A DNA stretch of 64,000 nt from Dactylorhiza incarnata (taxonomy: Eukaryota > Streptophyta > Magnoliopsida > Asparagales > Orchidaceae): the NCBI GenBank assembly GCA_033032865.1, contig JAWHQI010000049.1, positions 8,915,001 to 8,979,000 on the forward strand, in the 5' to 3' direction. Below the pieces are notes generated by a model. The model did no database searches. It was not told where the DNA came from and was given only the letters and a program-made list of their open reading frames with translations. The position numbers were made by a program, and so were the translations under genes. Shown in pieces: positions 46,950 to 57,862 of this stretch. Numbering within the stretch: position 1 is the first letter of the stretch; each line of letters starts with the position of its first letter.

Positions 46950-47580
46950 GTATGTATGGTCACTGTACCCCAACGACTTTGTTGTGACGCACTACGATAC
47001 TCAAAATTGTTGTTTTCCCTAAACAATCTCGGATTGGAACGGAACGAGTTCCATTGCACTCGTATTGATTATACGAGTCTAACGGAAGTCAATTTGGAGT
47101 TCATATGGTCACTGTACCCCCAACGACGTTGCTATGACGCACTACGATACTCAAAATGGTCGTTTTCCCTAAACAACCTCGGATTGGAATGGAATGAGTT
47201 TCATTGCACTCGTATTGATTATACAAGTCTAACGGAAATGACGGAAGTCAATTTGGAGTACGTATGGTCATTGTACCCCAACAACTTTGTTGCGACGCAC
47301 TACGATGCTCAAAATGGTTGTTTTCCCTAAACGTCCTCGGTTTGGAATGGAACGATTTTCATTGCACTCGTATTGATTATACGAATCTAACGGAACTGAC
47401 AGAAGTCAATTTGGAGTATGTATGGTCACTGTACCCCCAACGACTTTGTTGCGGCGCACTATGATACTCAAAATGGTTGTTTTCCCTAAACGACCTTGGA
47501 TTGGAATGGGACGAGTTCCATTGCACTCGTATTGATTATATGAGTCTAACGGAACTAACGGAAGTCAATTTGGAGTTTTC
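46950..47580 (-). repeat. About 157 bp tandem repeat in F
   Basis: Four copies at about 46954, 47104, 47262 and 47421, each with TGGTCACTGTACCCC, GACGCACTACGATACTCAAA and CATTGCACTCGTATTGATTA. It is homologous, reverse-complemented, to the repeat at 62607-63480. Confidence 0.85.
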
Positions 47581-47681
47581 TAGCACAATATCCCACAATC
47601 GGGTCACTTTCTATCTTTTAGGGTTACTTTTATTGGGTCCACTAGGGTCTAGTGACCAAATAAATGTCGGGATGTTATACA

Positions 47682-47822
47682 GGCTACTCTGCCTATGCCC
47701 TCAAACTTGACCTATGCTCTACCTTCGCTCCTTAGGGTCACCACCTTCAACAGGAAGTCAATACTAGCTCGTTGCTCTGCAAGCCAGTCCATCCCCAAGA
47801 TAATATCAAATTCGTCAACACA
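47682..47822 (-). pseudogene. E protease end
   Basis: On the minus strand VDEFDIILGMDWLAEQRASI is the C-terminal flap of a chromovirus aspartic protease. One stop follows at SEGRA, then VKFEGIGRVA, where F interrupts it; the frame continues at 36496 with CSLIYDV. At 47822 the element is cut abruptly by the G- LTR fragment, so gag and the 5' LTR are lost. Confidence 0.8.
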
Positions 47823-48511
47823 AGGCGGTTGGCTTTAGCCAATCCTTCCCCGGATATGGCCTCAAGTGCTCTAGCCAATCCTTCCCCGGATATGGCCTCG
47901 AGCACCCCATAGATCTAATCTCCTAGACCTAGTCGCCAACTCACGCGGTGAATTACTCCCTAAGCCGCGCAAGGACCTAGTCGCCAACACAAGGCGAATT
48001 CTACTACAAAAATTACAATAATGAAATAAAACAAATAACAAGAACTCCCTCTATGAGATTTCTGAAGTTGAGGATGATGGATCATTGTTGCACAAGCGAG
48101 GTTGAAGCGATCGTTCTTTGGATGCAGCGTGGGGGCTTCCTTCTCCAGAAATCTTCTTTAGCTTTGAGTGGGAGATGAACTTTCGGCAGAATAGCAGCTC
48201 TGGAAATTTGGCACAAATAATCTCTCTGGAAGCTCTAACCAAAACGAGAGAGAGCCCATCAATTTATAGACCTTGAAGATAGCGCCTGCGGTAGCTCCTA
48301 GCGCCTGCGATAGCGTTCGTGTAGAGCGATTACAAAACCGTCGGCGGCGTGGCGCTGTGCATGAACTTAAGCTAGCGCCAGGCGGTAGCGCTAGCGCCTG
48401 CGGTATCCTTAGCGCTGGTGGTAGTGCTTTCTTACAGATTTTGATTTCATACTCCCTTCTACCTGTGGAGTATTGCACCTATAGTTCTGCACACTATAAA
48501 CACACTACAAG

Positions 48512-50054
48512 TGATAATGCATTATTTATAGTTATTTTTATATAATATTTTAGTAGTAATTAATTAGTTTTTATATAATTTTAATTTAATATATATTTAA
48601 TTTACTTTGTTTTGTGTTTTCAGGGACTTTGGGCTGCTATTAGCAATTTCAAGCCCATAACCGTGTTCAGGGGAAATTCTGTAGCATTTCTGCCAAAATC
48701 CCAAAGTACACGCCCCTGGGTCATGGGCGTGACCTGGGGCGTGATTCCATGTCACGACCGTGACCCAGCCCAGCCATCTTCCTGCTGCCAGAACACACTG
48801 CCACGTCAGATTATTATTACACGCCCCAGGTCACGGGCATGACCTGGGGGAGTGACCTTCAGATCACGGGCGTGACTCGCCCAGTAAGCATTCAATTCAA
48901 ACAGTTTCCGCCGCCGAGCCATTCCAGCTTACACGCCCTTGGTCACGAGCGTGACCAAGGGGCGTGACCGCTCCCGCAACTGCCAGATTAACTTCCGACG
49001 CGCTGTTTCAAGTCTCAGTCAAGACACGCCCTTGGTCACGAGCGTGATTAAGGGGCGTGACCCGCCTATTGATGAAATTTGGCGGTTTTTCTCCCAACGT
49101 TCCCGGGCTTTCAAGACGTCGGTTCCGTACCTTACACGCCCTAGGTGACGGGCGTAACCTAGGGCGTGACTTTCAGAACTTTTGCTTATAAATTCCTGCT
49201 GCTGCCTTAAGGGGGGAATCCAGTCCATGCTTAGTTTGGATCGTTTCTAGTATAGTTTTTTCTACATTTTTCTTATTGTAACTTTATTTTATGTCTTGTC
49301 TTTTTAATTCTTAGCTTAGATTTACTTTATTTGCAATTGTACTTTTCTTTACTTAGAAATAAAAATGTCTTTCTTTTCAATTATGTTTAGCTAATTTTCA
49401 TACAATTTGATCGGATGAATTCTTAAGCTTTTATATTTCGTAATCTCTTATTCATAGTTTAGTTTTGGAAAACTAAGATTTACCGTTGATTTGCAATTAT
49501 TGGTTTCATATTTCTAGGGTATGATAATGAAGTTTGATCTGTATTTTAGTGTATCGAGAGATCCGTAAATACGGGTAGATCGCTCATCGGTAAGAAGAGT
49601 TGTATGCATTCCTCGAGAGAGGGTGACGCAAATCTTCCGGATTGGAGTCAAATCCAATAGTGTGGCTCACCGCATAAAGCAAGCTTAGGGGTTTCGACTG
49701 GCCGAGGGGTCTTAATCGATCAACCTAAGGTTAGGTGGTAGTTCTCTCGAGAGAGGCACTATCATATTTTGGGAACCTCCACGGTCAAGTTTGTCTAAAT
49801 CGATTTCTTTTGAATTCTAGATTTACTAAATATTTCACTTAAGAAGGATTCCCGATCATATGTTTCTCTTCTTTTAATTATTTTCAAAACTCAATTTTAT
49901 TTCCGATAAAATAATATTAATTTACGTGAGTAAGATTACTCAACAGGCCTCGGGCAAATACGACATCCTTCCTATACTATATTTCGATAGGTATACTTGC
50001 CTTCATCGGGATATTAGTTGGAATCATTTTTAAAACTATATAAAATCCTTATCA
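48512..50054 (+). repeat. D 5' LTR
   Basis: Hairpin array 48700-49172, TATA box 49188-49194 (TATAAAT), then a region with CTCGAGAGA and a conserved ATTGGA/TCCAAT inverted repeat near 49640. Matches 52644-54185. Confidence 0.92.
48700..49172 (+). repeat. Hairpin array in the D LTR
   Basis: About five hairpins with arms CACGCCC/GGGCGTG and GGTCACG/CGTGACC. Stem middles differ but mostly stay paired: CCCTTGG/CCAAGGG, CCCTAGG/CCTAGGG, CCCCAGG/CCTGGGG. The 3' LTR copy is at 52840-53302. TATA box follows 15-20 bp later. Confidence 0.85.
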
Positions 50055-50060
50055 AGTTTT

Positions 50061-50078
50061 TGGCGCCGTTGCCGGGGA
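50061..50078 (+). promoter_or_regulatory. D primer-binding site, tRNA-Asp
   Basis: TGGCGCCGTTGCCGGGGA, six bases after the LTR. Confidence 0.9.
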
Positions 50079-50189
50079 GTATTTTTGTTGATATTTTGAA
50101 AGCGTAGATTTTATTACTTTTAACATTCTCTTTCTCCGCCCCATTTCTCTTTTTGATTTATTTTCAAATTTCATTCTATTAAGTAACGG

Positions 50190-50907
50190 TTGTTCAATTT
50201 TCTTTCTTCAAAATTGTTATCTCAATTGGCCGCCAAAGTTGCCGAGCTTCAAAACAAAGTCAATCTTTTGGAAGCCGCACGAAAGCGCCAAGTTAATTGT
50301 AATTTTTGTGGAGCACCGCATCGAAGTGAAGGAAATTCAGTCAATCAAGATTTTCATTCCTCCTCTTTTACCCCACAAAATTCTTTTTCTTCTTCTTGGG
50401 TATTCTCCAGATTCTATTTGTCAAAATTTAAATATTTATACCCAAGCTCAAGAAGAACTTCTTTACCACGAATTTAAAAGAGTCATGGAGACACTGGACG
50501 AAATTGATGAAGAACATGTTTCTTCTCCTCCTCCGCCCAAATCTCCTCCTATTTTTCATGAATTTTCTCTCTCGCCAATTATTCACTTTGAAAGTGAAAT
50601 TCATGAAAAAATTGTGTCCCATGAATTTTGTCCACTTGGAATTTCAAATAAATTTTTGGATACGAATTTTATTTTTGAAAATGGACAACCGGTGCTTAAT
50701 CATGTGTTTTCGCAAGCGCCTCCTTGCGAAAAATTTTCTGACTCGCTAATTTTTGATTTTTTTTATACTAACAATTTTCATGTAGAGGATGAGCCGTTGC
50801 AACCAAATGTCTTTACCCATCCATTTGCCGCTCATCTCCAACAATCCAAATTACCTAAGGTATGTATAGGTAATTTGGATTCACAATTTGAAGCTAACGG
50901 ACATTGA
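50190..50907 (+). pseudogene. D gag-like ORF
   Basis: The first part (to about 50400) reads LAAKVAELQNKVNLLEAARK, a short coiled coil, then CNFCGAPHRSEGNS, a partial zinc-finger-like CX2C as in Athila-type gag C-termini. After a frame change near 50395 the second frame continues to 50907 with YTQAQEELLYHEFKRVMETL, a Pro-rich SPPPPKSPP, and an acidic/aromatic stretch without known domain (SNKFLDTNFIFENGQPVLNH). No particle-forming gag domain is seen. It may be a derived small protein or decayed gag remainder. Function unknown. Confidence 0.55.
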
Positions 50908-52643
50908 AAGAATCAGGACTGTAGCGGAGGAGTAGCCGGGCGACCGACTTCGGCATGCTCACCTGAGCGTGAATTAAGGGAGTTGCCTGTGCACCTTTAT
51001 TTTTCTTTTCCTTTTTCTTAACAATAACCGTCTAGCTTAAATACGGGAAAAAGAAAAGCGCTCTTGGGAGACACGCCTTGTTTATCTTTTCCTTTTTATT
51101 GTTTTCTCTCTTACTTAGTATTTTTTTAACATTGAGGGCAATGTTTCCCTCTAGTCTGGGGGAATGTTGGTTTTCATGTTTTTTTTAAAAGCAAACTCAA
51201 AACAAACAAAAAATATTTCTTACTGTTGAATTTTTTTTTCCCAAAAAAACCCAAGAAAAATTAGATTTTATTATAAATCTTATGAAAAAAAATGTAAGAA
51301 TTTGAGTAAATTTTTGTTTTGTCTTTAGTACCCCATGACTTTGTCTTTTCTTGTTCTCAAATCATTTGTGTACTTGCTTAGCTAGAATAAATTTCTCTAA
51401 TTTTCATTTTGCCTATGTTTCACGAGTAATATGTTGACTCTTGCAGTGTTTCTAATTAAGGTAGCATGTTATTTTTGAAAAACTTTCTTGGATATTTGCA
51501 CTTTTTCATAGCTATCTTTTTATACTTTTCACTTTTATATAATCTAACATCCCTTATTTTGTTTTCTAAAAATCTTTGTAATGTTGATTAGTGTTGAGTG
51601 TAGTAGATGCGAATCGATCTAGACGCTTGTTTTTTTCATTTTCATGAAAAGTCAATTCTCTTTATTTTCTATCTAGAATTAACTTTTCTTGAATTTTTCA
51701 ATACTTTGCTAAAATAGACTTAGAAGCATGAATATGATCAAGGCATTTTATTGAATAGATTGAGCCTTTGTATTCCAAACCTTAAAAGTTTAATCATTGT
51801 TAGCCACCTTGTGCCTTTTCCCTTCCTTTTGGTAGCTCCACTTATTTTTCACCAAAGCTAAATAGCCTACATATGTTGCACACAAATTTATTTTGAGCTT
51901 TAAATGTTGCTAGTGTGTACTACATTTTATGAAGATGGTGGAAGTTTCAATTATCTCATGATGGATACAAAAGAAGGAAGTAAATAGCATAAAGCAAACA
52001 AAAAAATTGATGAAAAAAATATTTGAAAAATTATGTGAAAAAAGATTATGAAAAAAAAGCTAATTTTGATCCCAATTCTATATATCAAAAATAATTTGGG
52101 GTATCAAAAATTATTTTTAGCAGCATTATTTCATGCAATGCTCTCCATTATGTTTAAGTGTGCTTGAACCCTTCATGTTTATCTTTTGATTTCTGCACCT
52201 TTAAACCCAAGCCAAAGCGTTACGCCTAATGAAAGTCCTTTTGATTCGTGCTTCTTAGGTTTATTTTTAGTACGGTAGCGAGATAGTAAATTGGGTAAAT
52301 TTATTTTTTTTAGGTAGGAGTATGGATTTTTGACTTGAATTAATATGATTATAACATGTCTCTAAGATTTTAGTAGCAATTCAATGCGCTTTTCATTTGT
52401 CATATTACTCAGTTTTTACTTTTGCTAAAATATGGGATGATTTATTTTATGCTAGTGGAATTTATAAAATTATTTGCTAAGATTAAGTAATAATTTTCAG
52501 TTTGTTTTTCATAGTTTTCCTACCTTTAATTTCGCATCGTACTCGTGTACGGCATAGCCAAATTGATTGATTAGTTTATTTTATTTTTGCTAGCTCGTAT
52601 GTGTTTGCTTGGGGACAAGCAAAATACTTAGCCTGGGGGTATT
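50908..52643 (+). other. D 3' noncoding region and polypurine tract
   Basis: No gene. It contains the Athila-like AAAAGCGCTCTTGGGAG block and, at 51128-51170, TTGAGGGCAATGTTTCCCTC with TCTGGGGGAATG, similar to Athila noncoding motifs. The tract GCCTGGGGGTATT lies directly before the 3' LTR at 52631-52643. Confidence 0.65.
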
Positions 52644-54185
52644 TGATAATGCATTATTTATAGTATTTTTTATATAATATTTTAGTAGTAATTAATTAGT
52701 TTTTATATAATTTTAATTTAATATATATCTAATTTGCTTTGTTTTGTGTTTTCAGGGACTTTGGGCTGCTATTAGCAATTTCAAGCCCATAACCGTGTTC
52801 AGGGGAAATTCTGTAGCATTTTTGCCAAAATCCCAAAGTACACGCCCCTGGGTCATGGGCGTGACCTGGGGCGTGACTCCATGTCACGACCGTGACCCAG
52901 CCCAGCGGTATTCCTGCTACCAGAACACGCCGCCATGTCAGATTATTATTACATGCCCCAGGTCACGGGCGTGACCTGGGGGCGTGACCTTCAGATCACG
53001 GACGTGACTCGCCCAGTAAGCATCAATACAAACAGTTTCCTCCGCCGAGCCAATCCAGTTTACACGCCCTTGGTCACGGGCGTGACCAAGGGGCGTGACC
53101 GCTCCCGCAACTGCCAGATTAACTTCCGACGCGCCGTTTCAAGTCTTGGTCAAGACACGCCCTTGGTCACGGGCGTGACTAAGGGGCGTGATCCGCCTAT
53201 TGATGAAATTTGGTGGTTTTTCTCCCAACGTTCCCGGGCTTTCAAGACGTCGGTTCCGTACCTTACACGCCCTAGGTCACGAGCGTGACCTAGGGCGTGA
53301 CTTTCAGAACTTTTGCCTATAAATTCCTGCTGCTGCCTTGAAGGGGGGAATCCAGTCCATGCTTAGTTTGGATCATTTCTAGTATAGTTTTTTCTATATT
53401 TTTCTTTTTGTAACTTTATTTTATGTCTTGTCTTTTTAATTCTAAGCTTAGATTTACTTTATTTTCAATTGTACTTTTCTTTACTTAGAAATAAAAATGT
53501 TTTTCTTTTCATTTATGTTTAGCTAATTTTCATACAATTTGATCGGATGAATTCTTAAGCTTTTATATTTCATAATCTCTTATTCATAGTTTAGTTTTGG
53601 AAAACTAAGATTTACCGTTGATTTGCAATTATTGGTTTCATATTTCTAGGGTATGATAATCAAGTTTGATCCATATTTTAGTGTTTCGAGAGATCCGTAA
53701 ATACGGGTAGATCGATCATCGGTAAGAAGAGTTGTATGCATTCCTCAAGAGAGGGTGACGCAAATCTTCCGGATTGGAGTCAAATCCAATAGTGGGGCTC
53801 ACCGCATAAAGCAAGCTTAGGGGTTTCGACTGGCCGAGGGGTCTTAATCGATCAACCTAAGGTTAGGTGGTAGTTCTCTCGAGAGAGGCTCTATCATATT
53901 TTGGGAACCTCCACGGTCAAGTTTATCTAAATGATTTCTTTTGAATTCTAGATTTACTAAATATTTCACTTAAGAAGGATTCCCGATCAAATGTTTCTCT
54001 TCTTTTAATTATTTTCAAAACTCAATTTTATTTCTGATAAAATAATATTAATTTACGTGAGTAAGATTACTCAACAGGCCTCGGGCAAATACGACATCCT
54101 TCCTATACTATATTTCGATAGGTATACTTGCCTTCATTGGGATATTAGTTGGAATCATTTTTAAAACTATATAAAATCCTTATCA
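52644..54185 (+). repeat. D 3' LTR
   Basis: Matches the 5' LTR. Hairpin array 52840-53302, TATA box 53318-53324. Confidence 0.92.
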
Positions 54186-54318
54186 ACAAGCAAGATCAAA
54201 TACAATATCGAATTTGTTATTATCAAATAAGGGATGTGACACATATGTCCAATGTCCAACATCTTAATCAAGATCAAAAAGTGAAAATTTAAAATTCTCA
54301 AAAAATCACTTACTGTTT

Positions 54319-54352
54319 TCCGCGCTAGCACTAGCGTCGGTGCTAGCGTGGG
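54319..54352 (+). repeat. GCGCTAGC word pair in the G+ noncoding region
   Basis: GCGCTAGCACTAGCG followed by GGTGCTAGCG, the same words as in the G LTR, about 400 bp upstream of the block conserved with A. Confidence 0.65.
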
Positions 54353-55934
54353 TGTTCAATTCTTCTGTTTTTAAAATTTCTAAGAATCTATAAAAAATAT
54401 GTTAGTTTATATGTACTACTTAGTTTTTGTATGTCTGACTTTTGTTATTTTTGTTTTATTAATATTATGGAAAATTAACTACAAAATTTCAAATTTCAAA
54501 AATACAAAAATATGTTTTTGTTTAGTTTTACTTACATTAAAAACTTTTTCAAAAACAACAAGAAAACCATATAATCTTTATTGCTAATATCAAGCATGTA
54601 TGAATTCTATTATTTAGAATTATTTACAATGTTAAAATTTCTTCTTTCCAATTACTATGAACATTGTTTTGCTTATCATACTTTGATATATCTAATTATG
54701 TGCATCAATTGTATTGAAAATATGTGTAGAACCAAACTTAGCATGCCTCTAAGTATGAGTAAATGTTTTGTGATTGATAATGATAATTTTCACTCACTTA
54801 TTTTGGTAATCTACATGTGTGTTTAAAATCTAAAGATGCTTGCTTGTGTATTGTAATTGTACAATGAATTAAAACTTGCATAAGTTTATTATCTACACTA
54901 CATTTGAATTGCACTTAAAATTTAAGAAAAGTGGTTGTGTTTTTACAAAAAAATTATTATGTTAGGTTTGCAAAACAAGTGTATTCGGAGAATGTTGTCT
55001 CACAAAAGCGAACAAAAAATATTGACAAATATAACTCCACCAAGTACTACTTGGAAAGAATAGTAAAGTGTCTTTTGCAAACTTTGGGTATTACACCACT
55101 TTGTTAAAAATTATGTGCATTAAAGTGTGTGAAAGTTAATATACTTGTGTTTTATTATGCACTTTACTTTACATATGTCTTGTATTTTGTGATTTAAATC
55201 ATTTGTTAACATTGCTCAAAATACACTTATATGCACTTCATTATCTTTCATAACACTTCTTCTCATGAGTATTGAATTCTAATGCTTTATCTATACTACT
55301 CTTTATATAATAAATGCACTAGATAATCTAGTATGATCTCCACAATGTTTGGTATCTCTTACACATGAGATTAAGTAACATTGTAGTATAATCTCTTTTT
55401 GATATGTTCATTTCATGCTTGGTAACTTTATGTAAAACTTTGAGATTTCAATAAGGGGACAACATCTTTACATTTTGAACTAAAACTCATATTTATACTT
55501 ATGATTTTCATGCTTACAAAAAGATCATCTCTTATAATCTTCCGTTTGCTTAAAACTCTTGCTTATTTATTTGAAATCTCTTATATACTATGCTAAAACT
55601 CTTTATCATTTCATATATTACAAAAGCTCGATCATAATTTATTATTCCTAAAAATGCCTCCTTACTTCACTTACCCCACCTTCTTTTGATAATACCAAAA
55701 GGGGGAGATTACTTGAAGAAATCTAGAGGAGACATCTAGAAGATTAAGGGGAGACTAATTCATGTATCATTTAGGGGGAGTAAAACATAAATTGCATTTA
55801 TGTAGGAGGAGCATTAAGATAGGGGGAGTATGCACATTCTCATGCTTATCAAATATTATAGTTGCACTTTTATCTCGCTTATCATATACTATAAACACCT
55901 TTGATGATTTCTTGCTAAGAGGATTTGTTATTAT

Positions 55935-55948
55935 CAAAAGGGGGAGAT
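55935..55948 (+). promoter_or_regulatory. G+ polypurine tract
   Basis: CAAAAGGGGGAGAT abuts the LTR start TGTTGG, as in A. Confidence 0.85.
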
Positions 55949-57023
55949 TGTTGGACATGCGTGTCACATCCCTTTTTTTGAGAATAACAAATCCCATATT
56001 GTATTTGATCTTGTTTGTCATTTGTTTATAGTGTGCAGGAATTATAGGTGCAATACACCACAGGTAGAAAGCAGCTTCAAATCAAATTCTTTGAAGGAGA
56101 GCTACCGCCAGCGCTAGGGATACCGCCTGGCTCTAGTGCTACCGCCAGCACTAGCGCTGCCTCCTGGCGCTAGCTTGAGTTCGTGCACACAATGCCACGC
56201 TGCGACGGTTTCGTTACCGCTTCTACACGAACTCTACCATAGGCGCTAGGAGCTACCACAGGCGCTATCTCCAAGTTCTATAAATTGATGCCCTCTCTCT
56301 TGTTTTGGTTAGACATCCTAGAGAGATTACTTGTGCCTAAATTCAAGAGTTGTTACTCTGCCGAAAGTTTATCTCCCACTCAAAGCCAAAGAAGATTTCT
56401 GGAGAAGGAAGCTGTCACTCTGCATTTGAAGAACAATCACTTCAACCTCGCTTATGCTACAACGATCCTCCATCCTCATCTTCAGATATCTCATATAGGG
56501 AGTTTTTGTTATTTGCTTTATTTCATTATTGTGAATTTTTTAGTAAAATTGCCTTGTGTTGGCGACTAGGTCCTTGCGCGGCTTAGAGTGTAATTCATCA
56601 CGTGAGTTGGCGACTAGGTCCAGGAGATTCGATCTAGGGGGTGCTCGAGGACATATCCGGGGAAGGATTTGCTAGAGCGGCTTGAGGCCATATCCGGGGA
56701 AGGATAGACTAAAGCTAACCAGTTCGTGGGGATATGAGTCGGTATAGAAAAGGAAAAGATATTTACACTTGTGCGCCTCAGATTTCTAGTGATATTGAAA
56801 TCAAATTTATGTAAACACTTATTCATATAATACAATCATGTCTCTATTTGTGTTTACTTGATTTCTCTCATTTGGCGTAAATTTAAATATTGTAAATTAC
56901 TTTTTGCTAAATTATTATTTTGCTCTCTCTTACTAAAAACAATTTAATAATTTTCTTAAAATTATAAAAAGAATTTGTATTCCCTTATTCACCCCCCCTC
57001 TAAGGGCGCCTATCGATCCAATA
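55949..57023 (+). repeat. G+ 3' LTR
   Basis: Begins TGTTGGACATGCG. GCGCTAG/CTAGCGC-type words lie at 56100-56275 and a TATA box at 56279-56286. GGCGACTAGGTCC repeats lie at 56560-56630, the poly-C hairpin (stem CCCTTA/TAAGGG) at 56982-57007. It ends GATCCAATA, one change from the expected CAACA. Confidence 0.85.
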
Positions 57024-57563
57024 GCCCCCTGGGCAACCTCGCCCTTGGAGGTCGCCCCATGGGAGAGCTCACCCTAGGGAGGTCGCCCCCTGGGCGACCT
57101 CGCCCTTGGAGGTTGCCCCCTGGTCGACCTCTCCCTTGGAGATCGCCCCATGGGCGACTTCGCCCTTGGAGGTCGCCCCCTGGGCGACCTAGCCCTTGGG
57201 AGGTCACCCCCTGGGCGACCTCGCCCTTGGAGGTCGCCCCCTGGGCGACCTCGCCCTTGGAGCAGCCCGTTACTTTTGGTCATGCCCGTTCGGGCAGGCC
57301 CTTGCGCCTATAAATAGAGGGGCATGGGTACCAGTTGGTGGAACTTGGAGAGGTTTCTAGCTCCCATCTAGTAATTTGGGCGATCTCCAGTTTTTGAGAC
57401 TGCAGAGACCTCGCCGTCTCTCTTTTCAGGAGACCTCGCTATCTCTTTTTTCTCCCTCTCCCACTCCTTCACTCGTAGCTCAAAGTAACTGATGACCCAA
57501 CAGTTTCACCCCTCCTTCTCCAGTTTGAGCAAGTGTGTAGTTGGTATATTTTTTGTATCAACA
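57024..57563 (+). repeat. H 5' LTR, truncated
   Basis: Array of GGTCGCCCCCTGGGCGACC words (57024-57262), then TATA box TATAAATAG (57309-57317) and the LTR end TATCAACA. Matches 62080-62606. Open frames over the array are repeat translations. Confidence 0.82.
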
Positions 57564-57862
57564 TAACACGCGACCATCAGATTTGGAGTGGTTGATGAAC
57601 AGTAGTTGCGATGAAAATGTGGGATTTTGCCGAGAATGACACTCAATCTTAAAACAGCCATAACTTTTGATCTGTTTATCCATTTTCAGCCCACAATAGC
57701 TTTTTGGAACCGGCTTGGAGCCGTCTATCCAATGGCGAGCCAATTTACCTGTTCAAGTTCGATTTGTGCCGTCAGATTGCTCAAATTCGACTCCGTTTAG
57801 AAGTTATTGCAGTTTTTCTCTTTTGGCAATTTCTATAATTTTTTTTGTGCTCTCGACTGGCC

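Larger units (their letters stand above)
36502..47681 (-). mobile_element. F: about 5 kb LTR, probably solo, interrupted by B
   Basis: It lies between E's protease (47682 onward) and RT (36496 downward), so it is an insertion. Removing B leaves about 5065 bp with TGTAAG...TTATACA ends and no coding domain, primer site or polypurine tract. Flanks AAGCT (36498-36502) and AGGCT (47681-47685) could be a decayed duplication sharing the end bases. Part of the same family lies in opposite orientation at 62607-64000. Alternative: a damaged remnant of a longer element. Confidence 0.65.
17864..47822 (-). mobile_element. E: Tekay/Del-type Ty3/gypsy element, split by C, S2 and F
   Basis: On the minus strand: protease end (47822-47682), reverse transcriptase, RNase H and integrase start (36496-34513), integrase core and chromodomain (31797-30653), polypurine tract, 3' LTR (30697-30009 plus 19262-17864). 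Joining pieces across the three insertions gives one continuous gypsy pol order. A C-terminal chromodomain places it in the chromoviruses. Gag and the 5' LTR are missing, cut off at 47822. It is older than C, S2 and F. Confidence 0.85.
48512..54185 (+). mobile_element. D: short nonautonomous Athila-like element
   Basis: 5674 bp with a perfect ACAAG duplication (48507-48511 and 54186-54190). LTRs are 1543 and 1542 bp, with ends TGATAATG...CCTTATCA, and differ by a few per cent. tRNA-Asp primer site identical to C. Internal part of 2.6 kb with one gag-like ORF, no pol, then the Athila-type block AAAAGCGCTCTTGGGAG (51054-51070). LTR structure parallels C: same order of TTTTGTGTTTTCAGG, hairpin array, TATA box and GGATTGGAGTCAAATCCAAT, although the sequences have diverged. 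Confidence 0.9.
47823..54261 (-). mobile_element. G-: truncated copia LTR fragment, interrupted by D
   Basis: 47823-48511 and 54191-54261 together are the reverse complement of most of the G+ LTR (55949-57023): shared GGCGACTAGGTCC, CATATCCGGGGAAGGAT and GTATTTGATCTTG. The LTR end with the poly-C hairpin is missing, so the copy is truncated at the E junction. TATA box on the minus strand 48269-48261. GCGCTAGC-type words lie at 48280-48430. An ACAAG duplication brackets D. Confidence 0.82.
54262..57023 (+). mobile_element. G+: 3' part of a Sirevirus-like copia element
   Basis: Noncoding 3' region followed by polypurine tract and LTR. Gag and pol are absent. The noncoding part aligns with A's 3' region. 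Repeated polypurine-tract copies occur at 55693-55710, 55778-55790 and 55815-55832. The left edge meets the G- LTR start, so two LTRs of one family face outward from this segment. Short open frames at 54399-54826 and 55762-56031 have no recognisable domain. Confidence 0.75.

Noticed and set aside
57010..57313. Open frames encoding Pro/Trp/Arg/Ser repeats, also at 61539-62223
   Set aside because: They are translations of the GGTCGCC palindromic array in H LTRs, and appear on both strands.
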